Numbered from the stretch's first letter, positions 8,440 through 16,330 are shown. The stretch is DNA of 64,000 nucleotides from Pseudomonas moraviensis (GCF_900105805.1 NZ_LT629788.1:3968001-4032000), one strand, 5' to 3'. Notes: a model not told the origin generated them from the sequence alone. Translations and numbers: made by a program.

Positions 8440-9312
8440 ATGCCTATCGACGAACTGTTTGCCGTGTACCCGCTGGCCTTTGTGCTCACCGCGCTGCTCC
8501 TTGGTCTGGTGGTCGGCAGCTTCCTCAATGTTGTGGTCTGGCGTCTGCCGAAAATGCTCGAGCGCGACTGGCGCCAGCAGGCCCATGATGTGCTCGGCCT
8601 GCCCATTGAAACACCTGCGCCGACCTACAACCTGATGCTGCCGCATTCCGCGTGCCCGCATTGCGGACACCGGATCCGCCCTTGGGAAAATATTCCGCTG
8701 CTCAGTTATCTGGTGCTGCGCGGGTGCTGCTCGGCCTGCTCGGCACCGATCAGCAGACGTTACCCGCTGACCGAGCTGGCCTGCGGCCTGCTCTCGGCGT
8801 TCATCGCCTGGCACCTTGGCTTCGGCTGGCCGGCGGGTCTGCTGATCTTGCTGACGTGGGGCTTGCTGGCGATGAGCCTGATCGACTGCGAGCATCAACT
8901 GCTGCCCGATGTGCTGGTGCTGCCGTTGCTGTGGCTGGGGCTGATCGTCAACAGCTTCGGCGTATTCGTGCCGTTGTCCGATGCGCTGTGGGGCGCGGTC
9001 GCGGGTTATCTGGCGCTGTGGTCGGTGTTCTGGCTGTTCAAGTTACTCACCGGCAAGGACGGCATCGGCCATGGCGATTTCAAGCTGCTGGCCTTGCTCG
9101 GTGCATGGGGTGGCTGGCAGGTTCTGCCGCTGACCATTCTGTTGTCATCGCTGGTGGGGGCGATTTTGGGCGTCGTCATGCTGCGTCTGCGCGCTCAGGA
9201 AACCTCGACGCCGATCCCGTTCGGGCCCTTTCTGGCAATTGCCGGCTGGATTGCCTTGCTCTGGGGTGGTCAAATAACCGACTTCTATTGGCAGTCTGTC
9301 GGTTTGAAATGA
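8440..9312 (+). CDS. pilD: Prepilin peptidase and N-methyltransferase PilD
   Basis: A 290-residue polytopic membrane aspartyl protease (A24 family) that cuts leaders from PilA and the minor pilins and methylates the new N-terminal residue. The N-terminal cytoplasmic domain carries the zinc cysteine pairs CPHC and CSAC (about residues 72-75 and 94-100). Catalytic aspartates are seen in LIDCEHQLLPD and in the GxGD motif GIGHGDFKLLALLG. About eight hydrophobic segments follow. ATG 8440 is used because it follows the pilC stop directly and yields the normal N-terminus. Its end overlaps coaE by 4 bases. PilD also serves type II secretion, for which no genes are in the window. Confidence 0.97.
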   Translation: MPIDELFAVYPLAFVLTALLLGLVVGSFLNVVVWRLPKMLERDWRQQAHDVLGLPIETPAPTYNLMLPHSACPHCGHRIRPWENIPLLSYLVLRGCCSACSAPISRRYPLTELACGLLSAFIAWHLGFGWPAGLLILLTWGLLAMSLIDCEHQLLPDVLVLPLLWLGLIVNSFGVFVPLSDALWGAVAGYLALWSVFWLFKLLTGKDGIGHGDFKLLALLGAWGGWQVLPLTILLSSLVGAILGVVMLRLRAQETSTPIPFGPFLAIAGWIALLWGGQITDFYWQSVGLK

Positions 9313-9932
9313 ATACCCCTGTGGAAAAACCCTGGATTCTCGGCCTGACCGGCGGCATCGGCAGCGGCAAAAGCGCGGCGGCCCAGCACTTCATCGACCT
9401 CGGTGTGCATGTGGTGGATGCCGATCACGCCGCGCGCTGGGTGGTCGAGCCGGGACGTCCGGCGCTGGCGAAGATCGCCGAACATTTCGGCCCCAGCGTG
9501 CTGCAGGCCGACGGTACACTCGACCGTGCCGCTCTGCGCAAACTGATCTTCGAAGACCCTGAACAACGGCGTTGGCTCGAAGCGCTGCTGCACCCGTTGA
9601 TCGGCGAAGAAATCGCTCATCATCTGGCGCAGGCAAAATCGCCTTACGCGATTCTGGTTTCACCGTTGCTGATCGAGTCCGGGCAATACGCGATGACCCA
9701 ACGTATCCTGGTCATCGATGCGCCACAGCAACTGCAGATCGAACGCACCCTGCAGCGAGACCAGACCAGCGAACAACAAGTGCAAGCGATCCTCAAGGCG
9801 CAATCGAGCCGTGAAGACCGCGTGAGCCGTGCCGACGACGTGATCGTCAACGACCGCGACCTCGCCTGGCTGCACAGCGAGGTCGAGCGTCTGCATCACT
9901 TTTATCTGACTTTATCCGGAGGCCAAGCATGA
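9309..9932 (+). CDS. coaE: Dephospho-CoA kinase CoaE
   Basis: A 207-residue P-loop kinase that performs the last step of coenzyme A synthesis, phosphorylation of dephospho-CoA at the 3' hydroxyl. The Walker A motif GLTGGIGSGKSA is at about residues 12-23, followed by the family motifs DADHAARWVV and HPLIGEEI, and the lid motif RDQTSEQQ. The start ATG overlaps the pilD stop (ATGA), and its own stop overlaps yacG the same way, so pilD-coaE-yacG are translationally coupled, an arrangement long known in pseudomonads. Confidence 0.97.
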   Translation: MNTPVEKPWILGLTGGIGSGKSAAAQHFIDLGVHVVDADHAARWVVEPGRPALAKIAEHFGPSVLQADGTLDRAALRKLIFEDPEQRRWLEALLHPLIGEEIAHHLAQAKSPYAILVSPLLIESGQYAMTQRILVIDAPQQLQIERTLQRDQTSEQQVQAILKAQSSREDRVSRADDVIVNDRDLAWLHSEVERLHHFYLTLSGGQA

Positions 9933-10129
9933 GCCAGATTCCAACCGTTGAATGCCCAACCTGCGGCGCCCCCGTCGAATTCATCCCGGAAAACGAATTC
10001 CGTCCGTTCTGCTCGCACCGCTGCAAACTGATCGACCTCGGCGCCTGGGCCTCGGAAGAGCACAAGATTCCGGTTGCCCCTGACGCCGAAGACGAGTTGT
10101 TTTCCGGCGATTTCGATCCGCGTCACTGA
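9929..10129 (+). CDS. yacG: DNA gyrase inhibitor YacG (zinc-binding)
   Basis: A 66-residue protein. Four cysteines at residues 9, 12, 28 and 32 (CPTC and CSHRC) bind one zinc ion in the YacG family; E. coli YacG binds GyrB and inhibits gyrase. The conserved stretch RPFCSHRCKLIDLGAW is intact, and the acidic tail is typical. It is the last gene of the pilBCD-coaE-yacG operon; a convergent gene begins 49 bases later with no strong terminator seen between them. Confidence 0.95.
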   Translation: MSQIPTVECPTCGAPVEFIPENEFRPFCSHRCKLIDLGAWASEEHKIPVAPDAEDELFSGDFDPRH

Positions 10130-10178
10130 TCGCTGATCGAGGTCGCATAAGCCCGCGAGCATGGCGGTTCGATGTGGA

Positions 10179-10868
10179 TCAAGACTTCGGATCGTCATCC
10201 TTCCATGGTGCCGAGAGGTAGCGGGTGCGGTTGAAGGTCTCCAGCCACTCCGGGCAGAACACCACCAACGCACTGACCACCATGCCGTTGATGAAGGCTT
10301 CGGGAAACAGCAGCAGCCACAGGTAACCGACGAAATCTTCCAGCCACTCCGGCATGGCGAACAGGCCGTCGTACCACAGCAGCGTCAGGCTCAGGATCAG
10401 GCACACCAGCCCGGACAACGCAGCGGCAAAGAAGCCGGAACAGAAGATGTAAACGAACGGATTTCGTGGCTGCGCGCGCTCGACAAGGATCGCCACGCAT
10501 TCGGTGACCAATACCGGTAACAGGATCAGCAACGCGCCATTGACGCCGACCGCGGCCAGATCCTGACGGCCCAACAGCACCAGACCGGTCTGCGCGATCA
10601 GCCCGCCGACGATCGCCAGCGGCCAATCGAGCAGCAGCGTCACCGCCGTCATGCCGATGAAGTGATAAGACACGCCGGTATCGAAATCCCTGCGCACCAG
10701 CCACAGCAGGAACAGCGCGAACACCGTTCCGAACAGCAAGTGCTGACGACGACTGTCGCTGAACAGCTCGACCCACGGCGCGCGCATGATCGCCCAGAGC
10801 AGCACCGGCAGATAAATCAGCCAGCCGAGCGTCAGGCTTGCCGTTGAAAGCAGTTCGGCACCGATCAT
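10179..10868 (-). CDS. CbiM-like energy-coupling factor permease family protein
   Basis: A 229-residue integral membrane protein with about six hydrophobic segments, matching the CbiM/NikM-type S component family by its overall pattern and by the segment SYHFIGMTAVTLLLDWPLAI. Classical CbiM proteins start with Met-His-Ile and use that histidine to hold Co or Ni; here the N-terminus is MIGAELLSTAS, so the ligand is missing. No CbiN, CbiQ or CbiO gene is nearby and no cobalamin riboswitch was seen. It therefore probably transports or senses something else, or acts alone. It lies between yacG and a REP doublet. Confidence 0.7.
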   Translation of the reverse strand: MIGAELLSTASLTLGWLIYLPVLLWAIMRAPWVELFSDSRRQHLLFGTVFALFLLWLVRRDFDTGVSYHFIGMTAVTLLLDWPLAIVGGLIAQTGLVLLGRQDLAAVGVNGALLILLPVLVTECVAILVERAQPRNPFVYIFCSGFFAAALSGLVCLILSLTLLWYDGLFAMPEWLEDFVGYLWLLLFPEAFINGMVVSALVVFCPEWLETFNRTRYLSAPWKDDDPKS

Positions 10869-10899
10869 GATTCCCTCACCTGCTACTCGACACGCTTTT

Positions 10900-10977
10900 T
10901 GTAGGAGCTGCCGAAGGCTGCGATCTTTTGATCTTGTTTATAAAAGCAAAAGATCGCAGCCTTCGGCAGCTCCTACA
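10900..10977. repeat. REP doublet, GTAGGAGCTGCCGAAGGCTG type
   Basis: A second REP family: TGTAGGAGCTGCCGAAGGCT, continuing to GCGATCTTTTGATC, and its inverted copy ending CTCCTACA. The arms are about 30 bp around a short AT-rich loop. The same family appears at 25370 with the opposite arrangement of its two units. Confidence 0.93.
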
Positions 10978-11057
10978 AGGGCGCAATCGCACGACGTTTA
11001 TATCTGGGCCAATGCAAAGCTATCTGCCTGTCGCATTTGGACGCTAAGCTTGGGCTT

Positions 11058-11684
11058 ATGGATGATTCAGATTATTTACGCCTGCTGACCATCGCGGCCG
11101 AGCAAGCCAACGCGTTCCTGTCCAATGCCCGCAAATGGGAGCGTGAGCGTTGGGTCTGCCAGCGCCTGCTGCAAGGCTTGAACATCCCCTACCGTGCCGA
11201 CGAATTCGCGCCGGCCGGTGAACCGCCGGACGTGCTGTTCCGCGATGCCAACTTCGAAGTTTTTTTCGTCCTCGACGAAGGCCGTCGCCTCAACGATGAA
11301 TGGCGCGATGAATTGCAGCGCCGGCGCAGCGCGTTTTCCCTGAGCCAACTGGTGCGCCGCGAAGCCAAGCCGAAACGCATCCCGGCCAATGAATTCCTCC
11401 TGCGTCTGGCGCCGACCCTGCGCAAGAAGGCGCACAACTACAAGGAACGCGGCATGGATCTGGGTGAACTGGACATCATCGCCTTCGCCAGCCTCAAACG
11501 CGAAGTGCTCGACCTCAACAGTCATTTCCCGCCACCGACCGAATACCTGCGCCAGGGCTGGCGCTCGCTGTCACTGGTCGGCCCGACGTTCGCCAGGGTG
11601 CTGTTCGCCCACCCCGACGCACCGGACTTTCTGCGCAGCAATCTTGGCCGCAGCATCGTCTTCGACGTGGGCATCAGTCTGTGA
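11058..11684 (+). CDS. DUF1780 family protein
   Basis: A 208-residue soluble protein of the pseudomonad DUF1780 family. No signal peptide or membrane segment is seen. Highly charged conserved blocks include KWERERWVCQRLL, RADEFAPAGEPPDV and VFFVLDEGRRLNDEW, the last with D/E residues on strand edges that would suit a nuclease-like fold, but this is only inference. ATG 11058 was chosen over a frame-open site at 11037 because it starts at the conserved MDDSDYLRLL. The stop overlaps the GTG start of the MOSC gene, so the two are coupled. Confidence 0.75.
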   Translation: MDDSDYLRLLTIAAEQANAFLSNARKWERERWVCQRLLQGLNIPYRADEFAPAGEPPDVLFRDANFEVFFVLDEGRRLNDEWRDELQRRRSAFSLSQLVRREAKPKRIPANEFLLRLAPTLRKKAHNYKERGMDLGELDIIAFASLKREVLDLNSHFPPPTEYLRQGWRSLSLVGPTFARVLFAHPDAPDFLRSNLGRSIVFDVGISL

Positions 11685-12208
11685 CGCCGCTGCAGCAGTT
11701 GATCGCCGAAGTACCGCAAACAGGTCGGGTGCGCTGGATCGGCGTGCGTCCGGCGTCGCGTGGGCCGATGCTTGAGCTCGACGCGGTCGAGGCGCGACTG
11801 GAAGCCGGACTCACCGGCGACCACGCCAGACCGGGCGTGCGCAACGCGCGTCAGGTGACGCTGATTCAATGGGAACACCTGGCGGTGATCAACGCCTTGA
11901 TGGGCCGTCCCGACGATCAACCGATCGGGCCTGAAGATATGCGGCGCAATCTCGTTATAAGCGGAATCAATTTGTTTAGCCTGAAGGGGCGGCGCTTTCG
12001 CATCGGGCAGGCGATACTCGAAACCACTGGCTGGTGTCAGCCCTGCGCACGTTTGCAGAACAATCTCGGTCCGGGCACTTTTCAAGCCGTGCGCGGGCAT
12101 GGCGGGATCACCGCCCGAGTGTTACAAAGCGGCATCATTCGCCTCGACGATGAAGTACGCGTCGAACCGGTTCCGGACAGCGGCTATGCGCCGTTCCACC
12201 CCGGCTGA
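11681..12208 (+). CDS. MOSC domain-containing protein
   Basis: A 175-residue protein with a MOSC domain, the fold of molybdenum cofactor sulfurase C-termini and YiiM/YcbX-like enzymes that handle Moco and reduced-sulfur chemistry. The family cysteine is seen in TTGWCQPCARLQ, and GDHARPGVRNARQVTLIQ and RRNLVISGINL are typical. The GTG start overlaps the DUF1780 stop (GTGA). It is shorter than YiiM (about 220) and lacks an electron-transfer domain, so it may act as a cofactor carrier or a detoxifying reductase partner; substrate is unknown. Confidence 0.85.
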   Translation: MTPLQQLIAEVPQTGRVRWIGVRPASRGPMLELDAVEARLEAGLTGDHARPGVRNARQVTLIQWEHLAVINALMGRPDDQPIGPEDMRRNLVISGINLFSLKGRRFRIGQAILETTGWCQPCARLQNNLGPGTFQAVRGHGGITARVLQSGIIRLDDEVRVEPVPDSGYAPFHPG

Positions 12209-12259
12209 ACACCGCTGTAGCTTCTGCTCATTCAGTAACGTCTACCTGACGAGGCAAAT

Positions 12260-12433
12260 ATGACCAGCCGCCTGAACCCCGAAGACCAAAAGCATGTCGA
12301 AGAGTACCTGCAACTGTCCCAACACCGTGTCGAGCGCCGGCCTTTCCGGCCGTGGATGCTCCTGGTGCTGGTACTGGCGGTGACCATTGGTCTGGGCCTG
12401 TTGAGCCGATTTATCAGTTACCTGACGTTATGA
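12260..12433 (+). CDS. DUF3094 small membrane protein
   Basis: A 57-residue protein too short for standard size cut-offs. It starts MTSRLNPEDQKHVEEYLQ, an amphipathic charged region, followed by RRPFRPW and a single membrane helix (about residues 34-53). This matches the pseudomonad DUF3094 family. A purine-rich GAGGCAAAT precedes the ATG. It lies 51 bases after the MOSC gene and 63 before ndh, a linkage also found in P. aeruginosa as far as I recall. A role as a small partner of the membrane-bound NADH dehydrogenase is possible but is inference from position only. Confidence 0.75.
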   Translation: MTSRLNPEDQKHVEEYLQLSQHRVERRPFRPWMLLVLVLAVTIGLGLLSRFISYLTL

Positions 12434-12496
12434 GCTGCCTTGCGCTCCCTCGGGTAACCGCACCGATTTCCTTTAAAAACCTTGCGAGTTATCCCT

Positions 12497-13795
12497 ATGT
12501 CCCATCGTATTGTCATTGTCGGCGGCGGCGCCGGCGGTCTGGAGTTGGCTACCCGTCTGGGTAAGACTCTGGGCAGACGCGGCACGGCCAGCGTCATGCT
12601 GGTCGACGCGAACCTGACCCACATCTGGAAACCGCTGCTGCACGAAGTCGCTGCCGGTTCCCTGAACTCTTCCGAAGACGAACTCAACTATGTCGCCCAG
12701 GCGAAATGGAACCACTTCGAGTTCCAGCTCGGGCGCATGAGCGGGCTCGATCGCGCGCAGAAAAAGATCCAGCTGGCCGCCACCTACGACGAAAACGGCG
12801 TCGAGCTGGTGCCGGCGCGTGAAGTGGCTTACGACTCGCTGGTAATCAGCGTCGGCAGCACCACCAACGATTTCGGCACCCAGGGTGCGGCGCAGCACTG
12901 TCTGTTCCTCGATACGCGCAAACAGGCCGAGCGCTTCCATCAGCAATTGCTCAATCACTATCTGCGCGCCCACGCCGGGCAGACCGATGTGGTCGAGCAG
13001 ATCAGCGTGGCCATCGTCGGCGCCGGCGCCACAGGCGTGGAACTGGCGGCCGAGCTGCACAACGCCGCCCATGAACTGGCGGCGTATGGTCTGGACCGGA
13101 TCAAACCGGAAAACATGCACATCACGCTGATCGAAGCCGGCCCGCGAGTGCTGCCTGCCCTGCCAGAGCGCATCAGCGGGCCGGTGCACAAGACCCTGGA
13201 GAAGCTCGGGGTCAATGTGATGACCAACGCCGCGGTCAGCGAAGTCACCGCCGACAGCCTGATCACCGCCGATGGCAACGAGATCAAGGCCAGCCTGAAA
13301 GTCTGGGCCGCCGGTATTCGCGCACCGGGTTTCCTCAAGGACATCGACGGTCTGGAAACCAACCGCATCAATCAGCTGCAAGTACTGCCAACCCTGCAAA
13401 CCACCCGCGACGAAAACATCTTTGCCTTCGGTGACTGCGCGGCCTGCCCGCAGCCGGGCACCGATCGCAACGTCCCGCCGCGTGCACAAGCTGCGCACCA
13501 GCAGGCGTCGCTGCTCGCCAAGTCGCTGAAACTGCGCATCGAAGGCAAGACCCTGCCGGAGTACAAGTACACCGACTACGGCTCGCTGATTTCGCTGTCG
13601 CGTTTTTCTGCTGTGGGTAACCTGATGGGCAACCTGACCGGCAGCGTCATGCTTGAAGGCTGGCTGGCGCGGATGTTCTACGTGTCGCTGTACCGCATGC
13701 ACCAGATGGCGCTTTACGGCCCGTTCCGCACGGCGATGCTGATGCTGGGCAGCAAGATTGGCCGTGGTACCGAGCCGCGTCTGAAACTGCACTAA
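12497..13795 (+). CDS. ndh: Type II NADH dehydrogenase (Ndh family)
   Basis: A 432-residue flavoprotein that oxidises NADH and passes electrons to quinone at the inner membrane without proton pumping. The FAD-binding motif VIVGGGAGGLELATRLG is at about residues 5-21 and the NADH-binding motif VAIVGAGATGVELAAEL at about 171-187. The segment IFAFGDCAACPQPG is the second FAD contact (GD box). The C-terminal 60 residues contain the amphipathic membrane-binding helix region (LEGWLARMFYVSLYRMHQ). ATG 12497 starts directly before the strand of the FAD motif. Two REP doublets lie between its end and the convergent chemoreceptor. Confidence 0.93.
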   Translation: MSHRIVIVGGGAGGLELATRLGKTLGRRGTASVMLVDANLTHIWKPLLHEVAAGSLNSSEDELNYVAQAKWNHFEFQLGRMSGLDRAQKKIQLAATYDENGVELVPAREVAYDSLVISVGSTTNDFGTQGAAQHCLFLDTRKQAERFHQQLLNHYLRAHAGQTDVVEQISVAIVGAGATGVELAAELHNAAHELAAYGLDRIKPENMHITLIEAGPRVLPALPERISGPVHKTLEKLGVNVMTNAAVSEVTADSLITADGNEIKASLKVWAAGIRAPGFLKDIDGLETNRINQLQVLPTLQTTRDENIFAFGDCAACPQPGTDRNVPPRAQAAHQQASLLAKSLKLRIEGKTLPEYKYTDYGSLISLSRFSAVGNLMGNLTGSVMLEGWLARMFYVSLYRMHQMALYGPFRTAMLMLGSKIGRGTEPRLKLH

Positions 13796-13805
13796 AGCGC
13801 AAACC

Positions 13806-13893
13806 TGTGGGAGCGAGCTTGCTCGCGAAAGCGGTGGGTCAGTCAACACTGTCGTTGAATGATCCGGCCTTCGCGAGCAGGCTCGCTCCCACA
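13806..13893. repeat. REP doublet, GTGGGAGCGAGC type
   Basis: An inverted pair with outer ends TGTGGGAGCGAG and CTCGCTCCCACA and inner GCTCGCGAAAGCGG. This third variant also occurs at 33881 and 46086. Confidence 0.93.
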
Positions 13894-13935
13894 TTGTCTT
13901 GTGTTGTGCGCAATTCAGCAGACAACCACGATATA

Positions 13936-14024
13936 TGTAGGAGTGAGCCTGCTCGCGATGGCGATCTGTCCTTCACTCATGCAATGCCTGAACCACCGCT
14001 ATCGCGAGCAGGCTCACTCCTACA
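13936..14024. repeat. REP doublet, TGTAGGAGTGAGC type
   Basis: An inverted pair of the TGTAGGAGTGAGC unit, 42 bp after the end of a doublet of a different type. It ends 15 bases before the chemoreceptor stop codon. Confidence 0.93.
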
Positions 14025-14039
14025 ATTGATCTCTGTTCA

Positions 14040-15665
14040 TCAGAGCTGGAAGCGTCGCACCATGCCTTGCAGGGCATTGGCCAGTTGCGACAGCTCATGG
14101 CTCGACGCGCTGGTCTGATCGGCTCCTGCGGCCGAACGCACCGACAAATCACGAATATTCACCAGATTGCGATCCACCTCCCGCGCCACCTGCGCCTGTT
14201 CTTCAGCGGCGCTGGCGATGACTAGGTTGCGCTCGTGAATCTGGTGCACCGAAGCTGTAATCGTCACCAGCGCCTCACCCGCCCGCTCAGCCAGGACCAG
14301 CGTGCTCGCCGCACGGGAAGCGCTGGCCTGCATTGAATCCAGCGCCAGGCTCGAGCCGCTGCGCATGCCTTGCACCATTTGCTCGATTTCCTGCGTCGAT
14401 TGCTGGGTCCGATACGCCAGTGCGCGCACCTCATCGGCCACTACCGCAAAACCTCGACCGCTTTCACCCGCGCGTGCCGCTTCAATGGCCGCGTTGAGCG
14501 CCAGCAGATTGGTCTGCTCGGCGATAGCCCGAATCACGTCCAGAACCTTACCGATGTCTTGCGACTGATTGGCCAGCGACTGCACCAATTCGCCGGTGTT
14601 CTGCACATCACTGGCCAAGGCGCTGATAGCGCTGGCGGTTTCGCTGACGCGCTCCTGGCCCAACTGCGCCGACTGACTGGATTGACGCGTGGCATCGGAC
14701 GTCGACACCGCGTTGCGCGCGACCTCCTCCACCGCAGCGGTCATCTGATTGACCGCCGTGGCGGCTTGTTCGATTTCGTTGTTCTGCTGCTGCAGGCCTT
14801 GGGTGCTGTCGACGGTGACGGCGCTCAGTTCGTCAGCGGCGGTGGCCAACTGCGTGGCTGAGCCGCTGATGCCTTGCAGGGTCTCGCGCAGGTTTTGCTG
14901 CATCGTCGCCAGGGCCTTGAGCAAGCGGCTGACTTCGTCGTTGCCATGGGTTTCGATGGGGCGGGTCAGATCGCCCTGCGCCACGCTTTCCGCGGCGCTT
15001 ACGGCGCTGCTCAGCGGGCGCACGATACTGCGTGTGAGCAACATCGCCAATGCCACCGTGGCCAGTGCTGCCAGGGCGATGAACAGGGTTACGATTGTCC
15101 GCGAAGTTTCGTAATGCGCGGCGGACTTCTCGCTTTCAGCCGCGACCTGGCGAGCGAACAGATCGGCCAGATCGTTGAGTTGCTTGCCGGAGCCGTCGAC
15201 CACGGTCTTCATGTCGACCAGCAGCAATTTGGTCAGCTCGTCACGCTTGCCTTGCTCGGCGAGGGTGAATGACTGGGCAATGCCGGTGCGATAGGCGGCG
15301 AAGGTTTTCTTGAACTGGTCATACAGCTGCTGACCCTCGGCAGTGTCGACCAGTTTGTCGTAGGCGGCGATCTTCTCGCTCAGCTCCTTGTCGCGGGTGT
15401 CCATCTGGCCGCGATAGGTGGCGATGTTGGCCGGATCCTGATCGAGCGCCATGCGCAGGGAAATGGTGCGGATGCGCAGCATCAGTTCGCGGATCTCGTC
15501 GCCGCCACGAATACTTGGCAACCAGCGGTTCTCCACCGCTACCTCACTGTCGCGAATGCTCGACATCTGCCCCAGCGCAAACACGCCGAGCAAGGCCACC
15601 AACACTGCGATCAGGGCAAATCCCAGGGCAGCCCGGGGAGCAATATTCAACTGACGAAGCAACAT
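14040..15665 (-). CDS. Methyl-accepting chemotaxis protein
   Basis: A 541-residue transducer. TM1 is at about residues 12-32, a periplasmic four-helix-bundle ligand domain (4HB-type, rich in R/D/E helices) spans about 33-190, TM2 about 191-211, HAMP about 212-265, and the cytoplasmic signalling hairpin follows with the highly conserved tip EQTNLLALNAAIEAARAGE and RGFAVVADEVRALA. No C-terminal NWETF-type pentapeptide is present (it ends RRFQL). Ligand is unknown. The start at 15665 gives the usual 541-residue pseudomonad length; 15701 is a longer alternative. A sigma-28 promoter lies upstream, linking it to the flagellar regulon. Confidence 0.93.
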   Translation of the reverse strand: MLLRQLNIAPRAALGFALIAVLVALLGVFALGQMSSIRDSEVAVENRWLPSIRGGDEIRELMLRIRTISLRMALDQDPANIATYRGQMDTRDKELSEKIAAYDKLVDTAEGQQLYDQFKKTFAAYRTGIAQSFTLAEQGKRDELTKLLLVDMKTVVDGSGKQLNDLADLFARQVAAESEKSAAHYETSRTIVTLFIALAALATVALAMLLTRSIVRPLSSAVSAAESVAQGDLTRPIETHGNDEVSRLLKALATMQQNLRETLQGISGSATQLATAADELSAVTVDSTQGLQQQNNEIEQAATAVNQMTAAVEEVARNAVSTSDATRQSSQSAQLGQERVSETASAISALASDVQNTGELVQSLANQSQDIGKVLDVIRAIAEQTNLLALNAAIEAARAGESGRGFAVVADEVRALAYRTQQSTQEIEQMVQGMRSGSSLALDSMQASASRAASTLVLAERAGEALVTITASVHQIHERNLVIASAAEEQAQVAREVDRNLVNIRDLSVRSAAGADQTSASSHELSQLANALQGMVRRFQL

Positions 15666-15737
15666 GACGAACGCCCTTATTCTTGTAATGGCCAGATTCA
15701 AGGGGCGAAGCGTTGGCAGTCCCCTCGTGTTAGCGGG

Positions 15738-15764
15738 CTATCGGCAGGTTGTATGACGACTTGA
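15738..15764 (-). promoter_or_regulatory. Sigma-28 (FliA) promoter of the chemoreceptor gene
   Basis: On the minus strand TCAAGTCG, an 11-base spacer and GCCGATAG match the FliA consensus TAAAGTTT-N11-GCCGATAA, with 7 of 8 bases at -10 and the exact spacing. It lies about 70 bases before the chosen ATG. Confidence 0.75.
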
Positions 15765-15789
15765 AGGGATTCGCCTTTCGGCAGGCAAA

Positions 15790-15822
15790 AAAAATCCCCG
15801 TATCTTTCGATACGAGGATTTT
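15790..15822 (-). terminator. Terminator of the tRNA cluster
   Basis: On the minus strand AAAATCC-CGTATC-GAAA-GATACG-GGATTTT forms a 13-bp stem with one mismatch and a GAAA loop, followed by a run of T. It begins 6 bases past the last tRNA-Pro. Confidence 0.88.
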
Positions 15823-15827
15823 CAATA

Positions 15828-15904
15828 TGGTCGGGGTAAGGGGATTCGAACTCCTGACATCCTGCTCCCAAAGCAGGCGCGCTACCGGACTGCGCTATAC
15901 CCCG
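15828..15904 (-). tRNA. tRNA-Pro(TGG), second copy
   Basis: A 77-base gene with encoded CCA. The acceptor stem CGGGGTA pairs with TACCCCG, the anticodon loop is TTTGGGA with anticodon TGG, and the T loop is GTTCGAATC. It is identical in sequence to the gene at 16083. A terminator-like hairpin ends 2 bases before its 5' end. Confidence 0.95.
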
Positions 15905-15906
15905 GT

Positions 15907-15938
15907 AAAAAAAAGGCGACCTTTCAAAGATCGCCTTC
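15907..15938 (-). terminator. Terminator-like hairpin between tRNA-Lys and the second tRNA-Pro
   Basis: On the minus strand AAGGCGATCTTTGAAAGGTCGCCTT forms an 11-bp stem with a short loop and is followed by eight T, then the tRNA-Pro 5' end two bases later. If it works as a terminator, the last tRNA relies on read-through. Confidence 0.7.
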
Positions 15939-16001
15939 TTCGATCAGCGCTTTTGGCCTCTGATCTTAAGATTCGATCCCAGCGCTAACTGGTTTCAAAA
16001 A

Positions 16002-16077
16002 TGGTGGGTCGTGTGGGATTCGAACCTACGACCAATTGGTTAAAAGCCAACTGCTCTACCAACTGAGCTAACGACCC
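16002..16077 (-). tRNA. tRNA-Lys(TTT)
   Basis: A 76-base gene with encoded CCA. The acceptor stem GGGTCGT pairs with ACGACCC, the anticodon loop CTTTTAA contains TTT, and the T loop is GTTCGAATC. Sequence closely matches E. coli tRNA-Lys. Confidence 0.96.
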
Positions 16078-16082
16078 AAATA

Positions 16083-16159
16083 TGGTCGGGGTAAGGGGAT
16101 TCGAACTCCTGACATCCTGCTCCCAAAGCAGGCGCGCTACCGGACTGCGCTATACCCCG
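16083..16159 (-). tRNA. tRNA-Pro(TGG), first copy
   Basis: A 77-base gene with CCA, acceptor stem CGGGGTA with TACCCCG and anticodon TGG. It is separated from tRNA-Lys by 5 bases and from tRNA-Asn by 9, so the three would be cut from one transcript. Confidence 0.95.
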
Positions 16160-16168
16160 ATTTGAAAT

Positions 16169-16244
16169 TGGCTCCGTGACCAGGACTCGAACCTGGGACC
16201 CAATGATTAACAGTCATTTGCTCTACCGACTGAGCTATCACGGA
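16169..16244 (-). tRNA. tRNA-Asn(GTT)
   Basis: A 76-base gene with encoded CCA. The acceptor stem TCCGTGA pairs with TCACGGA, the anticodon loop CTGTTAA contains GTT and the T loop is GTTCGAGTC. It is the first gene after the cluster promoter. Confidence 0.96.
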
Positions 16245-16330
16245 ACTACATATTTCAAGTTACAACGGTGAAGCCTTGTTGCTTCTCGCCACCCGTTCGC
16301 ATCGCTGCGTTCGTGTGTCTGAGGCGCGCT

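Noticed and set aside
8652..9932. A 426-codon frame that would make a longer CoaE
   Set aside because: The first 219 codons lie inside pilD in another frame; CoaE motifs begin at 9309, overlapping the pilD stop.
15749..15988. Plus-strand frame of 79 codons across the tRNA-Pro gene
   Set aside because: It only translates tRNA and terminator sequence.
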